64,000 nucleotides of DNA, taken from contig NZ_RQXT01000009.1 of NCBI RefSeq assembly GCF_003863365.1, positions 114,305 to 178,304 on the forward strand. The letters run 5' to 3'. The notes under the pieces are model-generated. The model ran no database searches and was not told the DNA's origin. It saw only the letters and a list, made by a program, of their open reading frames with translations. Source of the stretch: Mesorhizobium tamadayense. Lineage in GTDB: Bacteria; Pseudomonadota; Alphaproteobacteria; Rhizobiales; Rhizobiaceae. Position numbers and translations under genes: made by a program. Shown one piece after another: positions 34,564 through 46,682 of this stretch. The number at the start of each line of letters is the position of its first letter. Positions within the stretch are counted from its first letter, which is position 1.

Positions 34564-36180
34564 ATGATCTTGATCCGCGCGATTGGCCTGACGCTGCTGC
34601 TAGTGATTGCAAGTCTGCTGCCGTCCAGCGCGGCCGAGGCCGACCTTCGCGCGACCATCGCCAAGTTCGCGACCGCCACGAATTTCTCAGGCACGGAAGC
34701 CGTCGTGCGCGAGCTGGCCGCGAGCGGCGATCCGGCCGTCGAACGCCCGCTCTCGGCTCTCGCCGACGGCAATCTCTATATCCGCAAATCCGATTCCCAG
34801 GTCTTCGTCGGCAAGGAGGCCGGAGACGGCATCGAGCTGCTCGATCCGTTGAGCGGCGAGAAGGCTGCCGACGCCGCAAAGACCGATCTCACCAAGATCA
34901 AGGTCAACAACGGCCTGCGCCGCACGATCCGCGATGCGCTGGGCACGCTGACGCTGCGCGCCAAGGACGCCGGCGTGCGCCTCGCCGCCGCGGCGACCAT
35001 GTTCAAGACGCCCGATGCGGCGAACATCGAGCCGCTCGATGCCGCGATCGCCGCCGAGACGGAGCCGGGCGTGAAGGCTCTGTTCGAACAGGCCCGGGCG
35101 GCGTCGGTTCTGGTCTCGGACAAGCCCGAGGCCGACAAGCTCGCGGCAATCTCCCTGATCGCCGCGCGCGGCGACCGCGACGCGCTTTCGTTGCTGACCT
35201 CGGTTGAAGCCAGTTCCCAAGGCCCGGTCAAGGACGCGGCAACGGCCGCTATCGGCACCATCAATTCGACGCTGGCGCTGTGGGATGCCGGCCAGAACAT
35301 CTGGTACGGCATCTCGCTCGGATCGGTGCTGCTGCTTGCCGCGATCGGGCTGGCCATCACCTTCGGCGTCATGGGTGTCATCAACATGGCGCATGGCGAG
35401 ATGGTGATGCTCGGCGCCTACACCACCTTCGTCGTCCAGCAGGTGATCCGCACGTCGTTCCCCGGCCTGTTCGACTGGTCGCTGGTCATCGCGCTGCCGC
35501 TCGCCTTCCTCGTTGCCGCGCTGGTCGGCCTCGCCATCGAGCGCGGCCTCATCCGCTTCCTCTACGGCCGGCCGCTGGAGACGTTGCTTGCCACCTGGGG
35601 CGTCTCGCTGATCCTGCAGCAGGCGGTGCGCACCATCTTCGGGCCGACCAACCAGGAGGTCGGAAATCCGTCCTGGATGTCGGGCTCGTTCGATATCGGC
35701 CAACTGGCCGTGACCTGGAACCGACTGTGGATCCTGGTGTTCGCGCTGCTGGTGTTCGGTGTGCTGCTCTACGTTATGAAGCGCACGCCCTGGGGGCTGC
35801 AGATGCGCGCCGTCACCGCCAACCGCCGCATGGCCGCCTCGATGGGCATCCGCACGCCATGGGTCGACGCGCTGACCTTCGCTCTGGGATCCGGCATCGC
35901 CGGTATTGCCGGCGTGGCACTCAGCCAGATCGACAACGTCTCGCCCAATCTTGGCCGCGGCTACATCATCGACAGCTTCATGGTCGTCGTCTTCGGCGGC
36001 GTCGGCAATCTTTGGGGCACGCTGGTCGGCGCCTTCTCGCTGGGCATCGTCAACAAGTTCCTCGAGCCCTATGCCGGCGCCGTGCTCGGCAAGATCGTCG
36101 TGCTGGTGCTGATCATCCTGTTCATCCAGAAGCGCCCGCGCGGTCTGTTCGCGCTGAAGGGCAGGGCGGTGGAAGCATGA
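34564..36180 (+). CDS. urtB: Urea ABC transporter, permease UrtB
   Basis: 538 residues. A signal-like segment and a periplasmic helical N-terminal domain of about 230 residues, found only in UrtB among the related permeases, precede the LivH-like membrane domain with about 8-9 helices (from residue about 240; FGVMGVINMAHGEMVMLGAY is typical). Its stop overlaps the urtC start by 4 bases (ATGA), so translation is coupled. Confidence 0.95.
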   Translation: MILIRAIGLTLLLVIASLLPSSAAEADLRATIAKFATATNFSGTEAVVRELAASGDPAVERPLSALADGNLYIRKSDSQVFVGKEAGDGIELLDPLSGEKAADAAKTDLTKIKVNNGLRRTIRDALGTLTLRAKDAGVRLAAAATMFKTPDAANIEPLDAAIAAETEPGVKALFEQARAASVLVSDKPEADKLAAISLIAARGDRDALSLLTSVEASSQGPVKDAATAAIGTINSTLALWDAGQNIWYGISLGSVLLLAAIGLAITFGVMGVINMAHGEMVMLGAYTTFVVQQVIRTSFPGLFDWSLVIALPLAFLVAALVGLAIERGLIRFLYGRPLETLLATWGVSLILQQAVRTIFGPTNQEVGNPSWMSGSFDIGQLAVTWNRLWILVFALLVFGVLLYVMKRTPWGLQMRAVTANRRMAASMGIRTPWVDALTFALGSGIAGIAGVALSQIDNVSPNLGRGYIIDSFMVVVFGGVGNLWGTLVGAFSLGIVNKFLEPYAGAVLGKIVVLVLIILFIQKRPRGLFALKGRAVEA

Positions 36181-37394
36181 TCACGCAGCGCTTCTTCAGC
36201 GCCGACCGCCGCATCGCCGTCGCCGTCTTCATCCTGCTCGCAGCCGCCGTCGTCGTGCCGCTGCTCAATCTTGCCATCGCGCCGTCGAGCGCGCTCTACG
36301 TGCCGCCCTATATCGTGGCGCTGGTCGGCAAATATCTTTGCTACGCGCTGCTGGCGCTCGCGCTCGATCTTGTCTGGGGCTATTGCGGCATCCTCTCGCT
36401 CGGCCACGGCGCCTTCTTCGCGCTCGGCGGCTATGCGATGGGCATGTATCTGATGCGCCAGATCGGCTCGCGCGGCGTCTATGGCAACCCGATCCTGCCG
36501 GACTTCATGGTGTTCCTGAACTACAAGGAACTGCCCTGGTTCTGGCACGGCTTCGACCACTTCTGGTTCGCTGCAACGATGGTGCTCGCCGTGCCCGGCC
36601 TGCTCGCCTTCGTCTTCGGCTGGTTCGCCTTCCGCAGCCGCGTCACTGGCGTCTATCTCTCGATCATCACCCAGGCGATGACTTATGCACTGCTGCTCGC
36701 CTTCTTCCGCAACGACATGGGTTTTGGCGGCAACAACGGCCTGACCGACTTCAAGGACATTCTCGGCTTCAACGTGCAGGCCGATGCGACGCGCTCGGCA
36801 TTGTTTGCGGCAAGCGCCGTCACGCTGGCGCTCGCGGTTCTTCTCACCGCGGCCATCGTCGGTTCCAAATACGGCAAGCTCTTGATGGCGGTGCGGGACG
36901 CCGAGAGCCGTACCCGCTTCCTCGGCTGGAGGGCGGAGAACGTCAAATTGTTCGCCTTCACCGTCTCTGCGATCATGGCCGGCATTGCCGGCGCTCTCTA
37001 CGTGCCGCAGGTCGGCATCATCAACCCCGGCGAGTTCGAGCCGTCCAGTTCGATCGAGGTGGTGATCTGGACCGCGGTCGGCGGGCGCGGCACCATCGTC
37101 GGCCCGATCATCGGCGCGTTGCTCGTCAATGCCGGCAAATCCTGGTTCACCGGCGTGCTGCCGGAATTCTGGCTGTTCGCGCTGGGCGGGCTGTTCGTCG
37201 CCGTCACCCTGCTGCTGCCCAAGGGCATCGTCGGCATGTGGGATTCATGGCGCGGCAACGCCAGGGCGACGCGCGCGGCCTCGCTCGCCGCGGAAGCCGG
37301 CGCCGATCCGGAGGCGCCGAAGATCGTGCGCTCGGCCGCACGGACGCCAGGCGCATGGTCGGCTTCCGGCGCCGAGCCGCAGCCGGCGGAGTGA
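36177..37394 (+). CDS. urtC: Urea ABC transporter, permease UrtC
   Basis: 405 residues, LivM-like permease with about 10 membrane helices. Key segments are LDLVWGYCGILSLGHGAFFALGGY and the UrtC-specific insertion YGNPILPDFMVFLNYKELPWFW. The C-terminus is an Ala/Glu-rich cytoplasmic tail. It pairs with UrtB to form the channel. ATG 36177 overlaps the urtB stop; a much longer open frame upstream is an artefact of base composition. Confidence 0.95.
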   Translation: MITQRFFSADRRIAVAVFILLAAAVVVPLLNLAIAPSSALYVPPYIVALVGKYLCYALLALALDLVWGYCGILSLGHGAFFALGGYAMGMYLMRQIGSRGVYGNPILPDFMVFLNYKELPWFWHGFDHFWFAATMVLAVPGLLAFVFGWFAFRSRVTGVYLSIITQAMTYALLLAFFRNDMGFGGNNGLTDFKDILGFNVQADATRSALFAASAVTLALAVLLTAAIVGSKYGKLLMAVRDAESRTRFLGWRAENVKLFAFTVSAIMAGIAGALYVPQVGIINPGEFEPSSSIEVVIWTAVGGRGTIVGPIIGALLVNAGKSWFTGVLPEFWLFALGGLFVAVTLLLPKGIVGMWDSWRGNARATRAASLAAEAGADPEAPKIVRSAARTPGAWSASGAEPQPAE

Positions 37395-37400
37395 GCGATC

Positions 37401-38147
37401 ATGAGCAAGTCGAACACCATCCTCTATCTCGACGGCGTCTCGGCTTCCTTCGACGGTTTCCGCGCCATCAACAATTTGTCGCTGGTGCTCGACAAGGGCG
37501 AGATGCGCGCGATCATCGGGCCCAACGGCGCCGGCAAGACGACGATGATGGACATCGTCACCGGCAAGACGCGGCCGGACGAGGGCGAGGTCTTCTTCGA
37601 CGGCCAGGTCGACCTCACCCGGCATGACGAGGCCGAGATCGCCATGATGGGCATCGGTCGCAAGTTCCAGAAGCCGACCGTCTTCGAGAACCACAGCGTC
37701 GAGGACAACCTGATGCTGGCGCTGAAGGGGCCGCGCTCGATCTTCCCGGCGCTCTTCCATCGCCGCTCGGCGGCCGAGGCCCGGCGCATCGACGACATTC
37801 TCGGCATCATCCGTCTCGGCGACAAGCGCGACGAGCTCGCCGCCAATCTCAGCCACGGCCAGAAACAGTGGCTGGAGATCGGCATGCTCTTAGCGCAGGA
37901 TCCGAAGCTGCTCCTCGTCGACGAGCCGGTCGCCGGCATGACCGACGCCGAGACCGAGGAGACGGCGCGGCTGCTCAAGGACATTGCCCGCGATCATTCG
38001 GTGATCGTCGTCGAGCACGACATGCATTTCGTGCGCGAGCTTGGCGTCAAGGTCACCTGCCTGCACGAGGGCTCGGTGCTGTCCGAAGGCACGCTCGATT
38101 TCGTTTCGGCCGACGAACGTGTCGTCGAAGTCTATCTGGGGCGATGA
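37401..38147 (+). CDS. urtD: Urea ABC transporter, ATPase UrtD
   Basis: 248 residues, LivG-like ATPase. Walker A GPNGAGKT at residues 40-47, signature LSHGQKQWLEIG (the HGQ-W form is typical of UrtD), Walker B LLLVDEPVAGM and the H-loop VVEHDM. It starts 6 bases after urtC. Confidence 0.96.
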   Translation: MSKSNTILYLDGVSASFDGFRAINNLSLVLDKGEMRAIIGPNGAGKTTMMDIVTGKTRPDEGEVFFDGQVDLTRHDEAEIAMMGIGRKFQKPTVFENHSVEDNLMLALKGPRSIFPALFHRRSAAEARRIDDILGIIRLGDKRDELAANLSHGQKQWLEIGMLLAQDPKLLLVDEPVAGMTDAETEETARLLKDIARDHSVIVVEHDMHFVRELGVKVTCLHEGSVLSEGTLDFVSADERVVEVYLGR

Positions 38148-38217
38148 GCATGGTCTGGCGGGTTCCGTTCCACCGTTTCGATTTCGCTTTTCTGAAGCGC
38201 TGGAGAAGGCGCTGACC

Positions 38218-38913
38218 ATGCTCGAAGTCTCCAATGCCACGCTCCATTACGGCGCCGCGCAGGCGCTGCGCGGCGTTTCGCTGAAGGCCGGCGCCGGCAG
38301 GATCACTTGCGTGCTCGGCCGCAACGGCGTCGGCAAGACCAGTTTGATGAGATCGATCGTCGGCCATCACCGGCTGACGAGCGGAAGCGTTGCCTTCGAG
38401 GGGAAGGCGCTCGACCGGAGCGCGGCGTATGACCGCGCCCGGTCGGGCATCGCATTCGTGCCGCAGGGCAGGGAAATCTTTCCCCTGCTCACGGTGCGCG
38501 AAAACCTGGAGTCGGGCTTCGCGCCGCTGAAGCGCGTCGACCGTAACATTCCGGCGCATGTCTTTGAGCTGTTTCCGGTGCTGAAGCAGATGCTGTCGCG
38601 GCGCGGCGGCGATCTCTCCGGCGGTCAGCAGCAGCAGCTTGCCATCGGCAGGGCGCTGGTCATGCGGCCGAAGCTGCTTGTGCTCGATGAGCCGACCGAA
38701 GGCATCCAGCCATCGATCATCAAGGACATCGGCCGCGCCATCCGCTATCTGCGCGACCAGGCGGGGATCGCGGTGCTGCTGGTCGAGCAATATCTCGACT
38801 TCTGCCGCGAGCTTGCCGACGAGGTCAACATCATGGACCGCGGCCAGATCGTGCACACCGGCTCGGCCGAGGATCTCGATCGCGCGGATGTAAGGAAATT
38901 CCTGACGGTGTAA
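38218..38913 (+). CDS. urtE: Urea ABC transporter, ATPase UrtE
   Basis: 231 residues, LivF-like ATPase. Walker A GRNGVGKT at residues 34-41, signature LSGGQQQQLAIGRAL, Walker B LLVLDEPTEGIQPSI and H-loop VEQYLDF. It forms the second ATPase of the heterodimer with UrtD and is the last gene of the operon, 70 bases after urtD. The start is ATG 38218; residues upstream in the frame are unrelated to the family. Confidence 0.95.
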   Translation: MLEVSNATLHYGAAQALRGVSLKAGAGRITCVLGRNGVGKTSLMRSIVGHHRLTSGSVAFEGKALDRSAAYDRARSGIAFVPQGREIFPLLTVRENLESGFAPLKRVDRNIPAHVFELFPVLKQMLSRRGGDLSGGQQQQLAIGRALVMRPKLLVLDEPTEGIQPSIIKDIGRAIRYLRDQAGIAVLLVEQYLDFCRELADEVNIMDRGQIVHTGSAEDLDRADVRKFLTV

Positions 38914-39403
38914 TCTAAAATGAGGGTGGTGGTCCTGCTGGATAGCGGATTGTAAGCCTTGAAGATTAGCTGAGCCGCCTTTCGCGTCGTCATCCTTGGG
39001 CGAAGCAAGGAGCGCAGCGACGCGGCGCAGACCCAAGGATCCATGCCATTACGTCTGCCGAACAGTGCGGCGGTGCAGAATACAATCCGTTCTCCCGCGC
39101 CTCAACCATTCTAGATTCTGCACCGTTAGTGACGCTCCGAAGCAACGGCATGGATCCTTGGGTCTTCGCTCCGCTTCTCGTCGCTACGCCCAAGGATGAC
39201 GAAGTTGTTGAGCCCTCTGGCGCCATTAATACCACATGCTAGTCTTTTCCTGGCCTTGGTGAGTCGGCCGCTTATCCGTGCCAGTCGCGAATGAGGGGAA
39301 GGGGGCGGGCCCCGCCGCAAGTTCCACGCAAGCATGCCTGCCTAGCTTTCCCGCAGTGATTGTCGGTCAATGCGTCCAACAAAGAGCTTGCCAGGGGAAG
39401 GCG
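38914..39403. other. Intergenic region after urtE
   Basis: 490 bases without a credible gene. The centre is a large palindromic repeat element (38988-39201). The rest shows no hairpin with a T run and no recognisable operator. Confidence 0.7.
38988..39201. repeat. Nested palindromic (MITE/REP-like) element
   Basis: Outer arms: CGTCATCCTTGGGCG at 38988 is mirrored by CGCCCAAGGATGACG ending at 39201. Second arms: GACCCAAGGATCCATGCC near 39030-39047 and its reverse complement GGCATGGATCCTTGGGTC at about 39148-39165. Inner arms: GGTGCAGAAT near 39072 and ATTCTGCACC near 39114. The three nested levels make one imperfect palindrome of about 214 bp that could fold into a long stem. No ORF inside. 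Such elements are dispersed in rhizobial genomes. Confidence 0.8.
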
Positions 39404-39580
39404 ATGGAACGTTTTGTCGAGGACTATCAGAAGCGGCGCCTCACCGAACGCGTCGACATCATGACGGCGATCAACATCCTGATGTCGCAAGGCTATGACG
39501 AGGACGATCTGCTCGGCGAAATAACCAAGGTTTTTTATGTCGACCTCGACGCCTATTACGAAGTGATCGGTCACCACTGA
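39404..39580 (+). CDS. Small conserved-looking protein of unknown function
   Basis: 58 residues: MERFVEDYQKRRLTERVDIM start, two predicted helices, acidic middle (YDEDDLLGEI) and a Tyr-rich end. No signal peptide or membrane segment. ATG 39404 has GGGGAAGG upstream. Codon use looks coding and the short length is consistent with small rhizobial proteins of this kind, but I recognise no family. Confidence 0.65.
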   Translation: MERFVEDYQKRRLTERVDIMTAINILMSQGYDEDDLLGEITKVFYVDLDAYYEVIGHH

Positions 39581-39599
39581 CGGCTTGGACTTTCCAGCT

Positions 39600-39732
39600 T
39601 CAAGCGCAGCGGCGGACGTCAAGCACGCGGCTGCGGCCGCCGCGCTTGGCTGCATAAATCGCCCTGTCGGCGGCGCTGAGCACCTTTGTCGAAGCTCATG
39701 CCTTCACTGCTGCCGAAGGCGAAGCCGGCGTT
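39600..39732 (-). pseudogene. Remnant of a diguanylate cyclase (GGDEF domain C-terminus)
   Basis: Read on the minus strand, 39732 down encodes NAGFAFGSSEGMSFDK, and after a +1 shift VLSAADRAIYAAKRGGRSRV then LDVRRCA and a stop at 39600-39602. The second part is the typical end of GGDEF domains (ADRALYxAKxxGRNRV). The two parts join if one A of the AAA in GACAAAGGTG is removed, so there is a single-base frameshift. Nothing of the catalytic half of the domain remains upstream. Confidence 0.7.
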
Positions 39733-39803
39733 GGTGCATTAGTGCAGCAAGGAAGTATCGATTACGCTACGATAGCCAAGAAGGTGCGCGGATTCCCCGT
39801 GCG

Positions 39804-40610
39804 TCAGGATGTCACCCGCTTCATCAAAGCCATGGCGCCGAAGGGCGCGCGCACCTTGCCCTCGGTGATAAAGTAGACGAACACATCGCGCGGCTTGACC
39901 GGCGCGTCGGTCCCAGTATCGGCGCGCGGCAGGTCGGCCGGCTGTTTGCCTTCGGCCCAGGTCTTTGCCCGCGCCGCCCACTCGTCGAGGCCTTTCGGCG
40001 TGTAGCAGTCGGGATTGTCGTCGCTGCCGGTCTGCAGCCGCGCATAGACGAAATCGCCGGTGACGTCGGCGATCGCCGGATATTTGGCATGGTCGGCATA
40101 GACGATCGCGGCATTGTATTTTCGCGCCAATGCCGGGAATTCCGGCACGATGAAGCTGTCGTGCCGGACTTCGAGCGCATGGCGCAGCGGCACGCCGTCC
40201 TGCTTCTCGGGCAGCAGCTTCAGGAAGGCCTCGAAATCGTCCGCATCGAATTTCTTTGTCGGCGCGAACTGCCACAGGATCGGCCCCAGCTTGTCGCCGA
40301 GCGCGGCGATACCCGAGCCGAGGAAGCGCATTATCGACTCGCCGGCTTCGCCGAGCACGCGTCGGTTGGTGACGAAGCGGTTGCCTTTCAGCGAATAGAC
40401 GAAACCGTCAGGCGCTTCGCCAGCCCATTTGACGAAGGTCGGTTCCTTGAAGTTGGAATAGTAGGTGCCGTTGACCTCGATGGTCGGCACCTGACGGCTT
40501 GCATAGTGGAGTTGCTTCGCCTTCGACAGCTTGTCCGGATAGAAGGAAGTGTCCCACGGCTCGAAGGTCCAGCCGCCCATGCCCGAGCGGATTTTTCCTT
40601 GGCTGGCCAT
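39804..40610 (-). CDS. DUF72 domain protein
   Basis: 268 residues with a TIM-barrel-like fold of unknown activity. Family patterns: GMGGWTFEPWDTSFYP at the N-terminus, EVNGTYYS, FVYSLKGNRFVTN, LWQFAPTKKFD, EVRHDSF, and YARLQTG. ATG 40610 has a perfect AGGAGG 6 bases upstream. It follows the GNAT gene (27 bases) and uvrA on the same strand, so it may be co-expressed under the LexA-controlled uvrA promoter. Confidence 0.92.
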   Translation of the reverse strand: MASQGKIRSGMGGWTFEPWDTSFYPDKLSKAKQLHYASRQVPTIEVNGTYYSNFKEPTFVKWAGEAPDGFVYSLKGNRFVTNRRVLGEAGESIMRFLGSGIAALGDKLGPILWQFAPTKKFDADDFEAFLKLLPEKQDGVPLRHALEVRHDSFIVPEFPALARKYNAAIVYADHAKYPAIADVTGDFVYARLQTGSDDNPDCYTPKGLDEWAARAKTWAEGKQPADLPRADTGTDAPVKPRDVFVYFITEGKVRAPFGAMALMKRVTS

Positions 40611-40637
40611 TATTATCCTCCTAGTTTCGAATTGCGA

Positions 40638-41102
40638 TCAGGCGGCTTTGTCGAGGGGTTTGACCATGTCGACCACGGTCCATCGCGGCCGGTACGGATT
40701 GGGCCGGCGACCGGTCTCGCGATAGCCATAGGCCGTATAGAGCGCGATGTTCCGCTCCATCCGCGAATTGGTGTAGAGCCGAACCTCCTGCAAGCCCCAC
40801 AGTCGTGCCTGTTCGTCGGCGAAGTTGAGCAGCTTGATGCCGAGCTTCCTGCCCTGGAAGGCCGGCGCGACGGCGACGCTGAAGATCATGGCGTGGTCGG
40901 GAAGCCGCTCGAGGACGATCAGCCCGGTCAGCTCGGTATCCTCTTCCAGGAGCCAGATCTCGCCGCCCTCGTTGCGCGGCGCGTAATCTTCCGTGACCGG
41001 GATCGGCGGCGCGCCGAACAGGGCGGTGTAGGGCGCGTAGGCGGCCGTCGTCAGCGAAACTACTGCCGGGAGATCTCCGGAAAGCGCTCTTCTAAGGGTC
41101 AT
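40638..41102 (-). CDS. GNAT family N-acetyltransferase
   Basis: 154 residues. The GNAT core is visible: IFSVAVAPAFQGRKLGIKLL with the acetyl-CoA pyrophosphate loop (Q-x-x-K-x-G-I), then an Arg-rich strand (LYTNSRMERNIALYTAYGY) typical of small-molecule or peptide acetyltransferases. Substrate unknown. It lies 34 bases after uvrA on the same strand and 27 before DUF72. Confidence 0.9.
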   Translation of the reverse strand: MTLRRALSGDLPAVVSLTTAAYAPYTALFGAPPIPVTEDYAPRNEGGEIWLLEEDTELTGLIVLERLPDHAMIFSVAVAPAFQGRKLGIKLLNFADEQARLWGLQEVRLYTNSRMERNIALYTAYGYRETGRRPNPYRPRWTVVDMVKPLDKAA

Positions 41103-41136
41103 TCAAACGCTCTCCGGGCACTAACGATTTGCGCGC

Positions 41137-44058
<2,922 letters not shown>

Positions 44059-44209
44059 CGCCGGTCGCCGCCTCAGGTCTGGAATTCATGGGATCGGCGG
44101 GGTTTTCCCGGCCATCCCCTATGTAGGTAGTTTCGCCGCCACGTCGAGAGACGCCACAAATCTCGACAGAAGCCTTTAATCGTCTTTCGCGCGAGCGGGC
44201 AAGCGGAAA

Positions 44210-44224
44210 GAACAAAGGCCGAAC
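44210..44224 (-). promoter_or_regulatory. LexA (SOS) box of uvrA
   Basis: GAAC-AAAGGCC-GAAC on the plus strand, which is GTTC-N7-GTTC read towards uvrA. This is the exact alphaproteobacterial LexA operator. It is 152 bases upstream of the uvrA ATG. Confidence 0.88.
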
Positions 44225-44806
44225 ACGCTCCTGACAAAGCGCTGTGGAAACAATGCTCCCGACGCGCTGCCGCTTTGATCCACATAGGTGCTCGACTTAC
44301 CCGCACGTAACCTCCTGGCGATCACATTTTTCGGTAATCGGCTATTGGACGGTTGACGCCGGCGACCCGCGGGAGCAGTCTCTGGACGTCAGCGAAGCCG
44401 GCCGTCTTTCGATGGCCTCGCCACCCGAAGGTGGCCTGCGAGACGCCGCAGGCGTTGGCGATTGAGCTTCGTAAGACAATGGTCGCAACGGACAGAAGGA
44501 GCGGAGCATGACGCCACCGGACAGTCCCTTGAGGCTCCACACGATGATGGAGCCGCGGCGGGCATAAGTGCCAGGGCAGGCGTGAGCGCCGCCCGACAAA
44601 CCGTGACCTGCCGATTCGCTACAATCAGAGACTACAGTCGGATCGTCGGCTGAACGCCGCGTTGCATCCGAAACAGAACGCCGGCAGTCCACTCCCGGCT
44701 AAAATTGGATTTCAGATCCATGAAAGCCCCGTCCACCTGCGGAAGCAGCGGCGGGGCTTGCATTTTATGGGGCGCGGACGCTTCTTCACCGACAGACAGG
44801 AACGCC
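44225..44806. other. Long intergenic region upstream of uvrA
   Basis: About 580 bases with no gene I can support. Short open frames exist on both strands (for example 44342-44692 minus) but none has a good ribosome site or recognisable domain. A stem AAGCCCCG / CGGGGCTT with a 20-base loop near 44723-44759 could be the terminator of the minus-strand gene that ends at 44807. I checked for tmRNA and RNase P RNA hallmarks and saw none. Confidence 0.55.
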
Positions 44807-45088
44807 TCAATGGTTTGGCGGTCTGATGCCGCCGGTCGCCATGTCGATGGTTATGCTGCCGGAAATCCTGACATCGGTGTTGCCGATCTTGAACGTGCCG
44901 TTGCTGCCGGCCGGCTGCGCGTCGTCCGGCTCGGGCTGCGGCGCGGGCTTGGCGATACGGTAGTCGCCGCTGACGCCCGGAAGTTTCTGCGCCGAATTGT
45001 CGTCCGCGAAGGCAGCGGTGCCGGTTATCAGCACGCCGGCGAACGCGGCGAGGGCAATACACGAATTGGATCTCGGATGCCTGATCAT
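44807..45088 (-). CDS. Small periplasmic protein of unknown function
   Basis: 93 residues. Signal peptide IALAAFAGVLITGTAAFADD, then a Pro/Ala/Asp-rich linker and a short conserved-looking end (GTFKIGNTDVRISGSITIDM) that resembles a beta-strand pair. No cysteines in the mature part and no family recognised. ATG 45088 begins the signal; longer frame upstream is not credible. It is 66 bases after clpP on the same strand. Confidence 0.7.
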   Translation of the reverse strand: MIRHPRSNSCIALAAFAGVLITGTAAFADDNSAQKLPGVSGDYRIAKPAPQPEPDDAQPAGSNGTFKIGNTDVRISGSITIDMATGGIRPPNH

Positions 45089-45154
45089 CCGCCGACTATA
45101 GAGGCGCGTCGGGAGCGGGGCCAGACGCGTGGCAATCAAATTGCCGCGCGTCGC

Positions 45155-45760
45155 TCAGGCCGCCTTCTTGCGCGTGTCGTAGACATGATCGACGAGACCC
45201 CAGGCTTTCGCCTCCTCGGCGGTCATGAAATAATCGCGGTCGAGCGTGCGCTCGACCTCCTCATAGGTTCGGCCGCAGTGCCTGGCATAAAGCTCCGTCA
45301 TGTGACGCTTGGTGCGCAGGATGTCCTCGGCATGGCGCTGGATGTCGGAGGCCTGGCCCTGGAAGCCGCCCAGCGGCTGGTGCAGCACGATCCGGGTGTT
45401 GGGCAGCGCGATGCGCCGCCCGGGTGAGCCGGCCATCAAAAGGAAAGAGCCCATCGAGGCCGCGAAGCCCATGCACACCGTCGACACCGGGCAGGAGATG
45501 TACTGCATCGTGTCGTAGATGGCGAAGCCGCTGGTCACCACGCCGCCCGGCGAGTTGATGTAGATCGATATCTCCTTGTCGGGATGGTCCGATTCCAGCG
45601 ACAAGAGCTGCGCGCAGACCAGCGCCGACACGCCGTCATTGATCTCGCCGTTGATGAAAACGATGCGCTCGCGCAGCAGCCGCGAGAAAATGTCGAAGGC
45701 GCGTTCGCCGCGGCTCGACTGCTCGATCACCATCGGCACCAGATTGGCAAAGGCGCTCAT
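45155..45760 (-). CDS. clpP: ATP-dependent Clp protease proteolytic subunit
   Basis: 201 residues, forming the double-heptamer chamber that degrades proteins fed by ClpA/ClpX. The triad is Ser102 (GFAASMGS), His127 (VLHQPLGG) and Asp176 (LDRDYFM), each exactly nine less than E. coli Ser111, His136 and Asp185. The clpX gene is not adjacent, and rhizobia usually have several clpP genes, so this may be a secondary paralogue rather than the clpP of the tig-clpP-clpX locus. Confidence 0.95.
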   Translation of the reverse strand: MSAFANLVPMVIEQSSRGERAFDIFSRLLRERIVFINGEINDGVSALVCAQLLSLESDHPDKEISIYINSPGGVVTSGFAIYDTMQYISCPVSTVCMGFAASMGSFLLMAGSPGRRIALPNTRIVLHQPLGGFQGQASDIQRHAEDILRTKRHMTELYARHCGRTYEEVERTLDRDYFMTAEEAKAWGLVDHVYDTRKKAA

Positions 45761-45785
45761 CGCAGATCTCCTCGGTTGTCTTTGA

Positions 45786-46262
45786 TCAGGCCGCGCGCAG
45801 CATCATGCAGGGCGCATTGGCGGCGGTTGGGTTCTTGCGCGCGTCGAACGAAAGGCCGCAGCCGGCGCCGGAAACGGCGACGACAGGCTGCGCCGCCGGC
45901 ACGAAGCCATCATGGACGACGCTGAGATGCGTGCCGCCGGAGACCGTGCGAGCGAGCGTGAAGGTGACGACGCTGTCGAATGCCGGCAGATGGTCGGCAT
46001 CCTCGGCACCTGGCCGCTCGCGCCAGGAATAGCGCAGCAGCTTGCCGGGCTCGGCATCGAGCACCTCGCATTCGATCGACGCGTCCGGTCCCGCAAAGGC
46101 AAAGCGCTTGCCGGTTTCCGGCTTGATGTCGTTCGGCATCATCCAGGCGGCGAGCAGTTCGGGCTCGGTGAGCGCCCGCCAGACTTTTTCCGGCGGATCG
46201 GGAAGCTCGCATTCGAAGCTGAGCGGCGCCTCGGCTGCTGATGGGTGTTTTATTGCCGTCAT
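45786..46262 (-). CDS. SRPBCC (AHSA1-like) domain protein
   Basis: 158 residues with the START/Bet v1-like cavity fold: [23 protein letters not shown] at the N-terminus and a long C-terminal helix region. The last part contains CGLSF and CMM cysteines of unknown use. Such proteins bind hydrophobic ligands. Its start overlaps the ArsR-type regulator stop by 4 bases, a very common pairing in which the regulator and SRPBCC protein are co-expressed. Confidence 0.9.
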   Translation of the reverse strand: MTAIKHPSAAEAPLSFECELPDPPEKVWRALTEPELLAAWMMPNDIKPETGKRFAFAGPDASIECEVLDAEPGKLLRYSWRERPGAEDADHLPAFDSVVTFTLARTVSGGTHLSVVHDGFVPAAQPVVAVSGAGCGLSFDARKNPTAANAPCMMLRAA

Positions 46263-46573
46263 TGATCCATTCCCTTCAGAACCGTCTTCAACTTCTCGAT
46301 GCGCTCCGGCCAGAAGGCGCGGTAGCGTTCGATCCAGCCGAGCAGCGGATCGAGACCTTGCGGGTCGGCGCGGTAATAGGTGTTGCGGCCTGCGCGCCGC
46401 TCGACCACGAGGCCGGCGCCGCGCAGCACGGCAAGGTGCTGCGAGACCGCCGGCTGCGACACGCTCATGCCGGCGCGCAGCTCGGACACGCTCATCTCGC
46501 CGCCCGCGAGCCGCTCATAGACGGCGCGCCGCGTCGAATCGGCAAGCGCCCGGAAAATCTCTGCCTCGACCAT
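46259..46573 (-). CDS. ArsR family transcriptional regulator
   Basis: 104 residues, winged helix-turn-helix. The recognition segment MSVSELRAGMSVSQPAVSQHLAVLRGAGLV is clear. It lacks the Cys pairs of metal-sensing ArsR proteins, so it belongs to the non-metal group often encoded with SRPBCC proteins. It likely represses its own operon; the AT-rich gap to ssb contains the promoter. Confidence 0.93.
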   Translation of the reverse strand: MVEAEIFRALADSTRRAVYERLAGGEMSVSELRAGMSVSQPAVSQHLAVLRGAGLVVERRAGRNTYYRADPQGLDPLLGWIERYRAFWPERIEKLKTVLKGMDQ

Positions 46574-46682
46574 GGCAAAAGCATAAGTCGATACTTATTG
46601 GTTTGGCAAGTGCTGTTTTATCGCCATATGAAGAGACGCCGCCGTTGCTGACATTCCTTGACAGAACCGGCAACCACGACTA

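Noticed and set aside
44342..44692. 116-residue minus-strand open frame in the gap upstream of uvrA
   Set aside because: No ribosome site, Ser/Pro/Arg-rich composition, no domain.
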